Source: Streptomyces vietnamensis (GTDB lineage Bacteria > Actinomycetota > Actinomycetes > Streptomycetales > Streptomycetaceae). Taken from it: 64,000 nucleotides of DNA. Below, piece after piece: positions 24,883 to 32,758 of the stretch (position 1 is the first letter of the stretch; each line of letters opens with the position of its first letter). Under the pieces are notes generated by a model. That model was not told the DNA's origin. It saw only the letters and a program-made list of their open reading frames with translations, and did no database searches. Made by a program: the position numbers and the translations under genes. The stretch covers positions 4,902,001-4,966,000 of the forward strand of contig NZ_CP010407.1 in NCBI RefSeq assembly GCF_000830005.1, read 5' to 3'.

Positions 24883-25782
24883 ATGACCACGGGAGCCGAG
24901 ATCATGAACGAGCGCCGCAGGCTGATCAACCTCGGTTATCGGCTCCTGGGTTCCCTCGCGGACGCCGAGGACGTCGTGCAGGAGACCTACGCCCGCTGGT
25001 ACGCCCTGTCCGCACGCGAGCAGCAGGCCATCGAATCGCCCGGCGCCTGGCTGATGACGGTCGCCAGCCGCATCTGCCTGAACCTCCTCGGCTCGGCGCG
25101 GGTCAGGCGGGAGACGTACGTGGGCGACTGGATCCCGGAACCCCTGCCCGAGCCCACGGAGTACGCCACCGGGCGCGCCGACGGAACCGACCCGGCGGAC
25201 CGGGTCACCCTCGACGAGTCGGTGACGATGGCCTTCCTGGTCGTCCTCGACGCGATGACCCCGGCCGAACGCGTCGCGTTCGTCCTGCACGACGTCTTCC
25301 GCTACCCCTTCGGCGAGGTCGCAGAGATCGTCGGCCGCAGTCCGGCGGCCTGCCGCCAGCTGGCCTCGTCCGCCCGCCGACGCGTCCGTACGGCGCAGAG
25401 TCCGGCGGCCCCGAGTGCCGCAGGGCAGGCGGACATCGTCAGACGGTTCAAGGCGGCGTGGGAGGCCAAGGACATCGACGCCCTGGTCGGCCTGCTCGAC
25501 CCCGACGCCGTCGCGACCGCCGACGGCGGCGGGCTTGCCGTCACCCACCCGCGTCCGCTCGTGGGCGCCGAGCGGATCGCGCGGGGCTACGCCGAGATCG
25601 GCCGCCTGGCGGGCGACCGCACCACGTTCGTGGAGCGCACGGTCAACGGCCTACCCGGCCTGGTGGCGTGGCAGGACGGCGTCCTCGTGACCGTGTACGC
25701 CTTCGAGACCACGGGCGACCGGATCAGGCGCATCTGGGCGGTGCGGAACCCCGAGAAGCTCCGCCCCTGGCGGATCAGCTGA
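24883..25782 (+). CDS. ECF41-type (SigJ-like) sigma factor with C-terminal SnoaL domain
   Basis: A 299-aa extracytoplasmic-function sigma factor. Region 2 is near residues 10-80 (NLGYRLLGSLADAEDVVQET) and region 4 near 125-170 (FGEVAEIVGRSPAACRQLASSARRRV). A SnoaL-like extension of about 115 residues follows. ECF41 signatures are visible: WIPEPL in the linker, DGGG, and NPEKL near the C-terminus. In this group the extension takes the place of an anti-sigma factor. ECF41 genes normally neighbour carboxymuconolactone decarboxylase, oxidoreductase or epimerase genes. Here the divergent gene is a SnoaL-LUD fusion instead. Stop codons overlap the convergent HAD gene by 8 bp. Confidence 0.9.
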   Translation: MTTGAEIMNERRRLINLGYRLLGSLADAEDVVQETYARWYALSAREQQAIESPGAWLMTVASRICLNLLGSARVRRETYVGDWIPEPLPEPTEYATGRADGTDPADRVTLDESVTMAFLVVLDAMTPAERVAFVLHDVFRYPFGEVAEIVGRSPAACRQLASSARRRVRTAQSPAAPSAAGQADIVRRFKAAWEAKDIDALVGLLDPDAVATADGGGLAVTHPRPLVGAERIARGYAEIGRLAGDRTTFVERTVNGLPGLVAWQDGVLVTVYAFETTGDRIRRIWAVRNPEKLRPWRIS

Positions 25783-26398
25783 GCGCACCCAGAACGTGCG
25801 GGGCCGCCTCCGTGAGGGTGGGGAAGTGACGGTGGGCGTCGGGGTGCGGGGCGGGGGTGTTGACGGTCCAGACGGTCATCCCGGCGTCGAGCCCGGAGCG
25901 GACCCCGGAGGGCGCGTCCTCGATCACGAGACACTCCGCCGGGTCCGCGCCCAGCTTCTCGGCGGCGGTGAGGTACGGGACGGGCGACGGCTTCCCCTCG
26001 GCGACGGAGCCCGCGTCGACGATCAGCCCGGGGAACGGCAGCCCGGTCCGCTCGAACCGCCCCCGCACCCGGTGCTCGTAGTTCGACGTGACGAGCGCCC
26101 ACCGGTCGGCGGGGAGCGCGTGGAGCAGCCCGGCGGCCCCGTCGAAGGCCGCGTAGTCGCCCGTACGGACGTCCTCGTCCTCCAGCGCGTGCAGGAGGGC
26201 GAGGCACTCGTCCGGGTCGGCGCCGGGCACGACGGCGGCGAAGGTCTCCACGGGCCGCGTCCGCAACGCCGTGGCGTACACCTCGGCGCCGTCGAGCCCG
26301 TACCGCGCGGCCCACTCGTGCCAGACGCGGCGCTGGTTCTCGACGGCGTCCATGAGGGTGCCGTCGACGTCGAAGAGAACGAACTTTATGGAGGTCAC
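25775..26398 (-). CDS. HAD-superfamily phosphatase (subfamily IA)
   Basis: A 207-aa HAD hydrolase with DVDGTLMD (motif I), VTSNYEHR (motif II), a Lys in GKPSPVPY (motif III) and IEDAPSGV (motif IV). These features match phosphoglycolate-phosphatase/sugar-phosphatase-like enzymes. The GTG start at 26398 overlaps the stop of the upstream DUF397 gene (GTGA), so it is the third cistron of the XRE-DUF397 operon. No strong SD is seen, consistent with translational coupling. Its substrate is unknown. Confidence 0.83.
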   Translation of the reverse strand: MTSIKFVLFDVDGTLMDAVENQRRVWHEWAARYGLDGAEVYATALRTRPVETFAAVVPGADPDECLALLHALEDEDVRTGDYAAFDGAAGLLHALPADRWALVTSNYEHRVRGRFERTGLPFPGLIVDAGSVAEGKPSPVPYLTAAEKLGADPAECLVIEDAPSGVRSGLDAGMTVWTVNTPAPHPDAHRHFPTLTEAAPHVLGALS

Positions 26399-26640
26399 GC
26401 CCGGGATGCTACGTCCACGAACGCGGCCCAGGAGGCGGGGGAGACGGCGAGCTGGGGGCCGTGGGGGTTCTTGGAGTCGCGGATGTGGATGAGGGTGGGG
26501 TGGGCGGCGACCTCGACGCAGTTGCCGCCTTCGCCGCTGCTGTAGCTGGACTTGCGCCAGTCGTAGGCGACTTCGATGCACTCGCCGCCCTCGCCGTCGC
26601 TGTAGCTGCTCTTGAACCAGGCCAGATCTGCGGTGCTCAT
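26395..26640 (-). CDS. DUF397 protein with duplicated motif
   Basis: An 81-aa DUF397 protein. The KSSYS-GEGG-C-EVA motif occurs twice, at residues about 9-24 and 29-44; most family members have one. The start overlaps the stop of the XRE gene (ATGA), and the stop overlaps the start of the HAD gene (GTGA). DUF397 proteins partner XRE/DUF5753 regulators in the streptomycete whiJ-like systems that influence development and antibiotic production. The duplication may be an in-frame tandem event. Confidence 0.85.
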   Translation of the reverse strand: MSTADLAWFKSSYSDGEGGECIEVAYDWRKSSYSSGEGGNCVEVAAHPTLIHIRDSKNPHGPQLAVSPASWAAFVDVASRA

Positions 26641-27503
26641 AGCTCTCCCAGCATTTTCTCGATCCGCTCCAGGGACTCGCGGCGCGTGAGTGCCTGCGCC
26701 CGGATGATCCCATAGCGCTCGGTATACATGCGCACCTCCTCTGGGTCGATGATCAGTCGGGCGTGTCCGTAGATCTCGGTGTACGCGACCTCCCGCCGTC
26801 CTTTGGGTGTGAGCAGGGTGAACGAGCCGCCCAGGCCCGGGTGTTCGTCCGGGTCGTTCGGCATGATCTGGAAGTGGACGGTCCTCAGCCGGGCGACCTC
26901 GATGATGCGTCGCAGCTGCTCCCGGAGGACGTCTCGGCCGCCCAGAAGGCGCCGCAGCACCGCCTCCTCGATGACGAAGCTCATCGTCGGGCCCGGCCAC
27001 TTGTCGAACAGTGCTTGTCGGGAGATCCGGTCGGCCAACCGCGTCTGGATCGTCTCCTCGTCATAGAGCGGGCGGCGGTAGCGGAAGACGGCCTCCGCGT
27101 AGGCCGGGGTCTGCAGAATGCCCGGTACCGCCTGCACGGCGTAATAGTGCAGGGCAACGGCCTCGGCCTCCGCCTTCGCGAAGCTCCGGAACCAGTCCGG
27201 GTGCCGCACCCGCGCCCGCGCCAGCGCCTGCCGTACGTCATCCACCGCCGCCGTCAGCACACCCCCCGCCCCCAGCGCCGGGTCCGCCAGCAGCAGGAAG
27301 TCCGGCTGTGGCGTCCGTACCCCCCTCTCGATCGACGAGATCAGGTCCTCGCCGCAGTGCGTGAGCTCCGCCAGCTCCACCTGGCTCAGGCCCGCGTTGT
27401 TCCGCAGCACCTTGATGATCTTCCCGATCGCACGGAACAGGTGCGCCGTGCCGTCCACCTCGGAGGGCCGCTCCGGCCGCTCCTCCTTCTTGTTCCCCGA
27501 CAT
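26637..27503 (-). CDS. XRE-family regulator with DUF5753-type C-terminal domain (WhiJ-like)
   Basis: A 288-aa protein. The N-terminal helix-turn-helix is at about residues 27-80 (KVLRNNAGLSQVELAELTHC and DLISSIERGVRTP). The remainder is the DUF5753 ligand-like domain (VPGILQTPAYAEAVF, FVIEEAVLRR, FQIMPND). It forms the classical trio with the DUF397 protein downstream and the divergent HATPase gene. Regulators of this type act with their DUF397 partner; the signal is unknown. Confidence 0.9.
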   Translation of the reverse strand: MSGNKKEERPERPSEVDGTAHLFRAIGKIIKVLRNNAGLSQVELAELTHCGEDLISSIERGVRTPQPDFLLLADPALGAGGVLTAAVDDVRQALARARVRHPDWFRSFAKAEAEAVALHYYAVQAVPGILQTPAYAEAVFRYRRPLYDEETIQTRLADRISRQALFDKWPGPTMSFVIEEAVLRRLLGGRDVLREQLRRIIEVARLRTVHFQIMPNDPDEHPGLGGSFTLLTPKGRREVAYTEIYGHARLIIDPEEVRMYTERYGIIRAQALTRRESLERIEKMLGEL

Positions 27504-27594
27504 CCGTACCGCCTTCTTGGCGTACCCGTACTGTTACGCAGCGTCGTCGCGTCGCTGCTGGTCAGCGTACGGTCGGGGGCCCAAGCTCGGGGGC

Positions 27595-28005
27595 ATGAAA
27601 TCCGAAACCGCCACTCCAACCGGTGAGTTCACGCTCCGGCTCTCGGCAACGCGCCGGGGCGCACGCCTGGCACGGTTACTGGCTGTGCAGCAGCTCCACG
27701 ACTGGGGCGTCACGGGCCCCTCGGCCGAGGCGGCCGAGCTGGTCGTCGCCGAGCTCGCCAACAACGCGGTCCGGCACGGGCGGGTGCCGGGGCGGGACTT
27801 CGAGGTACGGATGGAGCGGGGCGACGACCACGTACGGATCGAACTGTCCGACGCGCGCGGCGAACGGCTGCCGGTCCCGGCCCGGGAACCGGACGAGGGC
27901 GGCTACGGGCTGCTGCTCGTCGCCGCCCTCGCCACGGCGTGGGGCGTGAAGGACCGGTCCGTCGGCAAGACGGTCTGGGCGACCGTCCCGCTGGCGTCCC
28001 GGTGA
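27595..28005 (+). CDS. ATP-binding protein, RsbW-like HATPase
   Basis: A 136-aa single-domain histidine-kinase-like ATPase. The N-box is AELVVAELANNAVRHG, the G1 box region is LSDARGERLPVP, and the G2 box is GGYGLLLVAAL. Proteins of this kind are anti-sigma-type kinases, and many streptomycete copies accompany XRE/DUF397 pairs. The ATG at 27595 follows a GGGGG-rich site. The gene is divergent from the XRE gene with a 91-bp shared promoter region, and its stop is 7 bp from the end of the FG-GAP array. Confidence 0.87.
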   Translation: MKSETATPTGEFTLRLSATRRGARLARLLAVQQLHDWGVTGPSAEAAELVVAELANNAVRHGRVPGRDFEVRMERGDDHVRIELSDARGERLPVPAREPDEGGYGLLLVAALATAWGVKDRSVGKTVWATVPLASR

Positions 28006-28012
28006 GGGGTCG

Positions 28013-30274
28013 TCAGGAGGAGAGGTTGTAACTGGTGTCCGGGGAGGTGGTCCACCAGGAGACCTGGCTGCGCGTGCGGAACGGCTGCTGCCAGGAGCCT
28101 GTGCCCTGGTACAGGTAGGCCAGGCCGCCGCTGCCCCGAATGGAGGCGTACAGGTCGGGACGGCCGTCGCCGTTCGCGTCGCCGATGCCGAGCAGGTCGC
28201 CGTACCCGCCCCAGCCGCCGCCCACCTTCACGCGGGGCGCGAAGGTGCCGTCGCCCTTGCCGAGGTAGAGCCAGAGGACGCCGTCCTTGTCGCGGGCGAC
28301 GAGGTCTCCGGCCGGGCCGCCGGCGAGGTTGCCGGTGGCGGTGAGCTGGTTGTAGACGCCCCAGCCGCCGCCGATCTTCCTGCGGGTCGCGTACGGGGCG
28401 GTGGCCGAGCCCGTGCCCTTGTAGAGCCACAGGTCGCCGGTCTTGTCGGTGGCGACCAGGTCCGCCCGGCCGTCGCCGGTGAGGTCGCTGCCGCCGGTGA
28501 GCTGGTTGTACGTGTTCCAGCCGGAGCCGATCCGGACGCGGCCGGCCAGCGGGGCCTTGGCCTGCCCCGTGCCCTGGTAGAGCCAGAGGACCCCGGACTT
28601 GTCCCGGGCCACGACGTCGCTCACGGCCGAGCCGGTGACGTTCCCGGCGGCCTCGATCCGGTCGTACGTCTGCCAGCCCGAGCCGACGAGCAGCCCCGGG
28701 TTCTGGTCGAGATAGCCGGCTTCGGGGCGGAGGAACGTGTCGTCGATCCACAGGCGGCCCGAGGTGTCCCGCACGAGCACGTCGGGCGAGCCGTCGGCGT
28801 CGTAGTCGTGCGCGCCGGGCTTCCGGGTGACGGTGAACGAGCCGGAGGTCTTCAGCTCCGGTCCGATGCCGTTCATCGGCTTGGCGCTGATCTCCCAGGT
28901 GTACGGCCCGCTCTGCGCCCCGGTCCACAGCTCGGGGGCGCCGTTCCAGGCGAGCTGGCCCTTCCAGGCGTACGAGGCCTTGTGGGGGTCGTAGTCGGCG
29001 TTGAGCGGGTAGACCCCGTCGGTCAGGGTCTCGCCCGTCCGGGTGTTGCGGATCTTGACGGTCATCTCCACCTCGGACCGGCTGAGCTGCCAGACCATGG
29101 TGAACTTGCCGCCGGTCTTGTCGAGGTCGAGGACCGGCGGGATGTTGTGCGAGAGCAGCGTGACCTTGGTGGAGAGGCCGGAGGAGGCGACCTGTGTGGC
29201 GACCGGGGCGCCGTCCGCGCCCGGAGCGATCCGGTACAGGCCCTCGCCCTTCGCGGCGGTGCCGCCCTGGACGAGAAGCGCCCCGTCCGGAGCCACGGCC
29301 GAGGAGGCCATGTCGTCCATGAGCTTCCGGGTCGTGGTGCTCGTGAGGGAGCGCGCGGTCACGGCGTACGTCGGGGACGGGTTCCGCTCGTCGTATCCGC
29401 CGGACTGCGCGTACGTCAGCCAGTTGCCGACCAGGCCGAGGGAGTCGATCGCGCCCGGCAGGGCGATCCGCTGGGTGGTGGTGGAGGGGCCCCGCTGGGT
29501 GACGACCGCGGTCCGGGAGCCGCCGCTCGCGGGCTCCAGCCAGGCGACGTGCGTGCCCGAGAGCGCGATGGGGGTCTGCTGGTCGTTGCCCGCGAGGGCA
29601 CCGGTCTCCGTGACCTTGGCGGTGGCGAGGTCCACGGTGGCCCAGCGCCGGCCCGCGGCGGTGACGTACGTGAGGAGGGCGGTGTCGGGCGTGCCGGCCC
29701 TGACGATCGGGTCCTTCGCGTCGGCCGGCAGCCCGGTCACGAGCACGTTGGCGGTCCCGCCGTCGTCGCTCCGGGAGAGCAGGTGCACGGCGTGTCCGCC
29801 CTGGGCGTTGGACGCCTTGACGAACGCGGTCCGGCCGACGGCGCCGATGTACGTCGCGTCGGAACCCGCGATCCTGGGCGACACGGACAGGACGTCCTGG
29901 TCCGTGATCATGTCCCGGAGCGTGATGTAGCCGTCGGACCCGACCCCCGCGACCACGTCGGAGGCGTGAGAGACAGAGGCCCAGCTGTCGCCCGGCCACG
30001 GCTCCTTCCTGCTGCCGTCGGCGTACCGGGTCCAGACGCCGTGGATGGCCCGGTCGTCCCGCTCCCAGGTCAGGAACCCGGTCGTTCCGGCGCTCACGAT
30101 GTCCGTCCTGCCCTGCGGGTAGGGCACGACCGCCGCCGCGGTGGTGGCCGCGGCCGTGGCGGAGGCGGTGGCGGCCGTGGCGGGGACGGCGGCCGTCAGA
30201 CCGCCCACGGTGACGGCGAGGGCGACGGTGACGGCGGCGGCGAGACGGTGCCGGGATGTACGTGCTGGGGACAC
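28013..30274 (-). CDS. Secreted FG-GAP repeat protein (array member 7, distal)
   Basis: A 753-aa secreted protein. An Ala/Val-rich signal peptide follows an RHR motif. Residues about 45-420 look like a WD/TolB-type propeller (TGFLTWERDD, GTHVAWLEP, GEGLYRIAPGADG). Residues about 420-500 are an Ig/FlgD-like segment (YTWEISAKPMNGIGP). The C-terminal 250 residues hold about five FG-GAP modules with Ca-loop-like DLTGDGRADL and WLYKGTG. The GTG start has GGGAGGA upstream. It is the last gene of the array and has its own promoter and hairpin. A binding or adhesion role at the cell surface or in the medium is inferred; no catalytic residues are seen. Confidence 0.88.
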   Translation of the reverse strand: MSPARTSRHRLAAAVTVALAVTVGGLTAAVPATAATASATAAATTAAAVVPYPQGRTDIVSAGTTGFLTWERDDRAIHGVWTRYADGSRKEPWPGDSWASVSHASDVVAGVGSDGYITLRDMITDQDVLSVSPRIAGSDATYIGAVGRTAFVKASNAQGGHAVHLLSRSDDGGTANVLVTGLPADAKDPIVRAGTPDTALLTYVTAAGRRWATVDLATAKVTETGALAGNDQQTPIALSGTHVAWLEPASGGSRTAVVTQRGPSTTTQRIALPGAIDSLGLVGNWLTYAQSGGYDERNPSPTYAVTARSLTSTTTRKLMDDMASSAVAPDGALLVQGGTAAKGEGLYRIAPGADGAPVATQVASSGLSTKVTLLSHNIPPVLDLDKTGGKFTMVWQLSRSEVEMTVKIRNTRTGETLTDGVYPLNADYDPHKASYAWKGQLAWNGAPELWTGAQSGPYTWEISAKPMNGIGPELKTSGSFTVTRKPGAHDYDADGSPDVLVRDTSGRLWIDDTFLRPEAGYLDQNPGLLVGSGWQTYDRIEAAGNVTGSAVSDVVARDKSGVLWLYQGTGQAKAPLAGRVRIGSGWNTYNQLTGGSDLTGDGRADLVATDKTGDLWLYKGTGSATAPYATRRKIGGGWGVYNQLTATGNLAGGPAGDLVARDKDGVLWLYLGKGDGTFAPRVKVGGGWGGYGDLLGIGDANGDGRPDLYASIRGSGGLAYLYQGTGSWQQPFRTRSQVSWWTTSPDTSYNLSS

Positions 30275-30289
30275 GGTGCTGTTCCTCCC

Positions 30290-30327
30290 CCTGTGGTCGG
30301 GACATGGTGCTCCATGCCCCGACCACA
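30290..30327 (-). promoter_or_regulatory. Leader stem-loop of array member 7
   Basis: A 17-bp stem with one mismatch encloses a 4-base loop and lies directly between the -10-like GTC and the ribosome-binding site. The arms begin CTGTGGTCGGG and end CCCGACCACAG. No T-run follows, so it is not an ordinary intrinsic terminator. Confidence 0.7.
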
Positions 30328-30353
30328 GGACATCCGGGTGGATCGAAAGGTTG
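30328..30353 (-). promoter_or_regulatory. Promoter candidate of array member 7
   Basis: On the minus strand ACAACC (30353-30348) is followed by 17 bp and GTC (30330-30328). The same layout, with the same spacing, precedes the other promoter-bearing array genes and the SigE-family sigma gene. Confidence 0.6.
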
Positions 30354-30374
30354 TACGCCCGGTCGGCTGATCCG

Positions 30375-32615
30375 TCAGAAGGCCCTGTCGAAGTCCTTGG
30401 CGTAGCTCAAGTGGCTGCCCAGGTAGTAAGTGAAGGGGTTCCGGTAGTCACCCGTGCCCCTGTAGATCTCCACGAGATCGTCGGTGGTGCCCTTGTGGCT
30501 CACCGCGAGCAGGTCGGCGCGGCCGTCCCTGTCGACGTCGCCGATGCCGACGAGGTCGGTGTACCGGCTCAACACCAAGTCCCTGTCGACGCGGGTGCGG
30601 GGTGCGAAGGTCCCGTCTCCCTTGCCGAGGTAGAGCCAGAGGTAGCCGTCCTTGTCGCGGGCGACGAGGTCACCGGCCGGGCCGCCGCCGATGTTGCCGG
30701 TGGCGGTGAGCAGGGTGTAGCCGCCCCAGCCGCCGCCGATCTTCCTGCGCGGGGCGAACGGTGCCTGTTCGTTGCCGGTGGCCCGGTAGAGCCAGAGGAC
30801 GCCGGACCTGTCGGTGGCGAGGAGGTCGGGGCGGCCGTCGCCGGTGAGGTCGCTGCCGGCGGTGAGCTTGTCGTAGATCTGCCAGCCGCTGCCCACCTTG
30901 GTCCGGGGGGCGAAGGAGTGTCCGGTGCCCCGGTAGTACCAGAGGGCGCCGGTCCGGTCGCGGCCGAGCAGGTCGGCGTAGGAGGAACCGGCCAGGTTGC
31001 CCGGGGCGATGATCCGGTCGTACGTGTTCCAGCCGCCGCCACGGTCGGTCCGCTCCCACGGGCCCTGATAGCGGTTGTCGAACATCTGCCGGACGTCGAG
31101 GGAGGAGAGGCGTCCCGCGCTGTTCGTGAGGAGCAGGTCGGGGGAGCCGCTGTCGGAGTAGTCGTGGGGGTGCGCCTTGCCGGCGACCTTGAAGGTGCCG
31201 GATCGTTCCACCGCCGGGCCGATGCCGTTCATGGGGGTCGCCGTCATCTTCCAGGTGTACGTGCCGTGGTAGGCGGCGACGGCGTTGTCGAACTGGCCGG
31301 GCCAGTCGATGGTGCCCCTGTCGCCCCAGCCGCCGGCGAAGGACGTCCAACGCTTCCCGGACGCCTCGTGCGTGACCAGGAGCCGCACGTCTGCGCCCCA
31401 CCTCCCGAACTGCCAGGAGAACCGTGCCTTGGAACCGGCCGTGTCGAAGTCGACGGATGCGGGGGTCTCTTCGCCCACCACGGTGAGCGCGACGGGCCTG
31501 CCCAGGCTCGCCACGAGGGTGGCGGCGGGGAGGCCGTCCGGGCCTGCGGCGATCCGGTAGATGCCCTCGCCCTGTTCGATCGTGCCGCCCTGCACGAGGA
31601 GCTCGGAGTCCGACTGGCTGCGGATGGTGTCGACGACGTCGAGGACCTTGACCGTCTGCCCGGTCGTCAGCGAGCGGAGCGTCAGCCCGTAGAGGGGGTT
31701 GGGGCGGCGCTCCAGGAAATCAGGCCTTGTCGTTTCGGAGTATGCCAACCAGTCGTCGTCCATCAACTCGGCCTGGAGGAACTGCGCGTAGCCGATGGGG
31801 ATGCGTGTGGAACCGGACTCGCCCCGCCGGGCCACCTCCAGGGCCACCGCTCCTCTGGCATTCGGCTCTTCGCCCCAGGCCAGGTGTGTGGCGGACAGGG
31901 TGACATCGGTCTGATAGCCGCCTCGTGTCGCGCTGCGCTCCTCCACCACCGTGGCGGTGGCGACGTCCACCACGGCCGTACGCCAGTCGGCCGCGTTGTC
32001 CTCCTCCACGTAGTACAGGAGGGACAAGGTGTCCGGCGAGTCCACCTGGCTGGAGAGGTCGCGCGCGGCCATGCCCGTGGGCAGCCCGAAGATCGTACGG
32101 TCGACGATCGTGCCGTCCGGCTTGCCGACGAGGTGGACGTCCCGGCCCTCGCTGCCGTCGGCCTTGGGGACGCTCACGACGAGGGTGCTGCCGACGAGGT
32201 CCATGAGGGTGGCGTCCGGGCCGAGGAAGCCGATGTCTATGGTCACGGGGGAGGAGGCCCCGGACATGTCGTACACGGTGTGGACGGTTCCGGACGAGGC
32301 CACGACGGTGTCCGCGCGGACGGTCCCCTTGGAGCCCGCGGGCAGCGCGGTCGTGACGCCGTCCGCGTACCGGGTCCAGGAGAAGCCGCCGTCGTGGTGA
32401 CGGGTGAGGAACCCCGACGGGCCGTTGCCGACCAGCTGGGAGTCCTGCGGCAGGGTGGGCACGGTGGCGGCCTGCTGATCCGCCGCGACGGCCGCCGTCC
32501 CCGGGCGCGCGCCGGTCGCCGCCACGGCGGGCGAGGTCAGGACGCCCGCCGTGACGGCGAGGGCGACGGCCACGGCGGCGGCGAGCCGGTGGCGGGACTT
32601 GCGTGCGTGTGCCAA
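30375..32615 (-). CDS. Secreted FG-GAP repeat protein (array member 6)
   Basis: A 746-aa paralogue. It has the signal peptide (RHRLAAAVAVALAV), the propeller-like half (SGFLTRHHDGGFSWTRYADG, ATHLAWGEEP), an Ig-like segment ending YTWKMTATPMNGIGP, then FG-GAP modules such as LTGDGRPDLLATDRSGVLWLY. The TTG at 32615 is chosen because it aligns with the starts of its paralogues; a TTG at 32633 would add six residues. The SD is weak (AGAAAGAG). The last module is degenerate and ends in DRAF. Confidence 0.85.
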   Translation of the reverse strand: MAHARKSRHRLAAAVAVALAVTAGVLTSPAVAATGARPGTAAVAADQQAATVPTLPQDSQLVGNGPSGFLTRHHDGGFSWTRYADGVTTALPAGSKGTVRADTVVASSGTVHTVYDMSGASSPVTIDIGFLGPDATLMDLVGSTLVVSVPKADGSEGRDVHLVGKPDGTIVDRTIFGLPTGMAARDLSSQVDSPDTLSLLYYVEEDNAADWRTAVVDVATATVVEERSATRGGYQTDVTLSATHLAWGEEPNARGAVALEVARRGESGSTRIPIGYAQFLQAELMDDDWLAYSETTRPDFLERRPNPLYGLTLRSLTTGQTVKVLDVVDTIRSQSDSELLVQGGTIEQGEGIYRIAAGPDGLPAATLVASLGRPVALTVVGEETPASVDFDTAGSKARFSWQFGRWGADVRLLVTHEASGKRWTSFAGGWGDRGTIDWPGQFDNAVAAYHGTYTWKMTATPMNGIGPAVERSGTFKVAGKAHPHDYSDSGSPDLLLTNSAGRLSSLDVRQMFDNRYQGPWERTDRGGGWNTYDRIIAPGNLAGSSYADLLGRDRTGALWYYRGTGHSFAPRTKVGSGWQIYDKLTAGSDLTGDGRPDLLATDRSGVLWLYRATGNEQAPFAPRRKIGGGWGGYTLLTATGNIGGGPAGDLVARDKDGYLWLYLGKGDGTFAPRTRVDRDLVLSRYTDLVGIGDVDRDGRADLLAVSHKGTTDDLVEIYRGTGDYRNPFTYYLGSHLSYAKDFDRAF

Positions 32616-32638
32616 GGCGGTGCTCTTTCTCAAGAGGC

Positions 32639-32667
32639 GCGGGCGCGGCGAGATACGCCGCGCCCGC
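32639..32667 (-). promoter_or_regulatory. Leader stem-loop of array member 6
   Basis: A perfect 12-bp stem (GCGGGCGCGGCG and its complement) with a 5-base loop. An extra outer repeat TCTCAAGAG/CTCTTGAGA surrounds it and partly overlaps the -10-like element. Confidence 0.7.
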
Positions 32668-32669
32668 AG

Positions 32670-32695
32670 GACTCTTGAGATGACCGGAAGGTTGT
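32670..32695 (-). promoter_or_regulatory. Promoter candidate of array member 6
   Basis: On the minus strand ACAACC (32695-32690), 17 bp, GTC (32672-32670). The extended -35 is GTACAACCTTCCG, shared with member 5. Confidence 0.6.
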
Positions 32696-32758
32696 ACGGT
32701 CCGGGCGCCCCCTTCCGGCCGTACCCCGTCGATCCATCAGAAGGCCGGCACGAGATCG

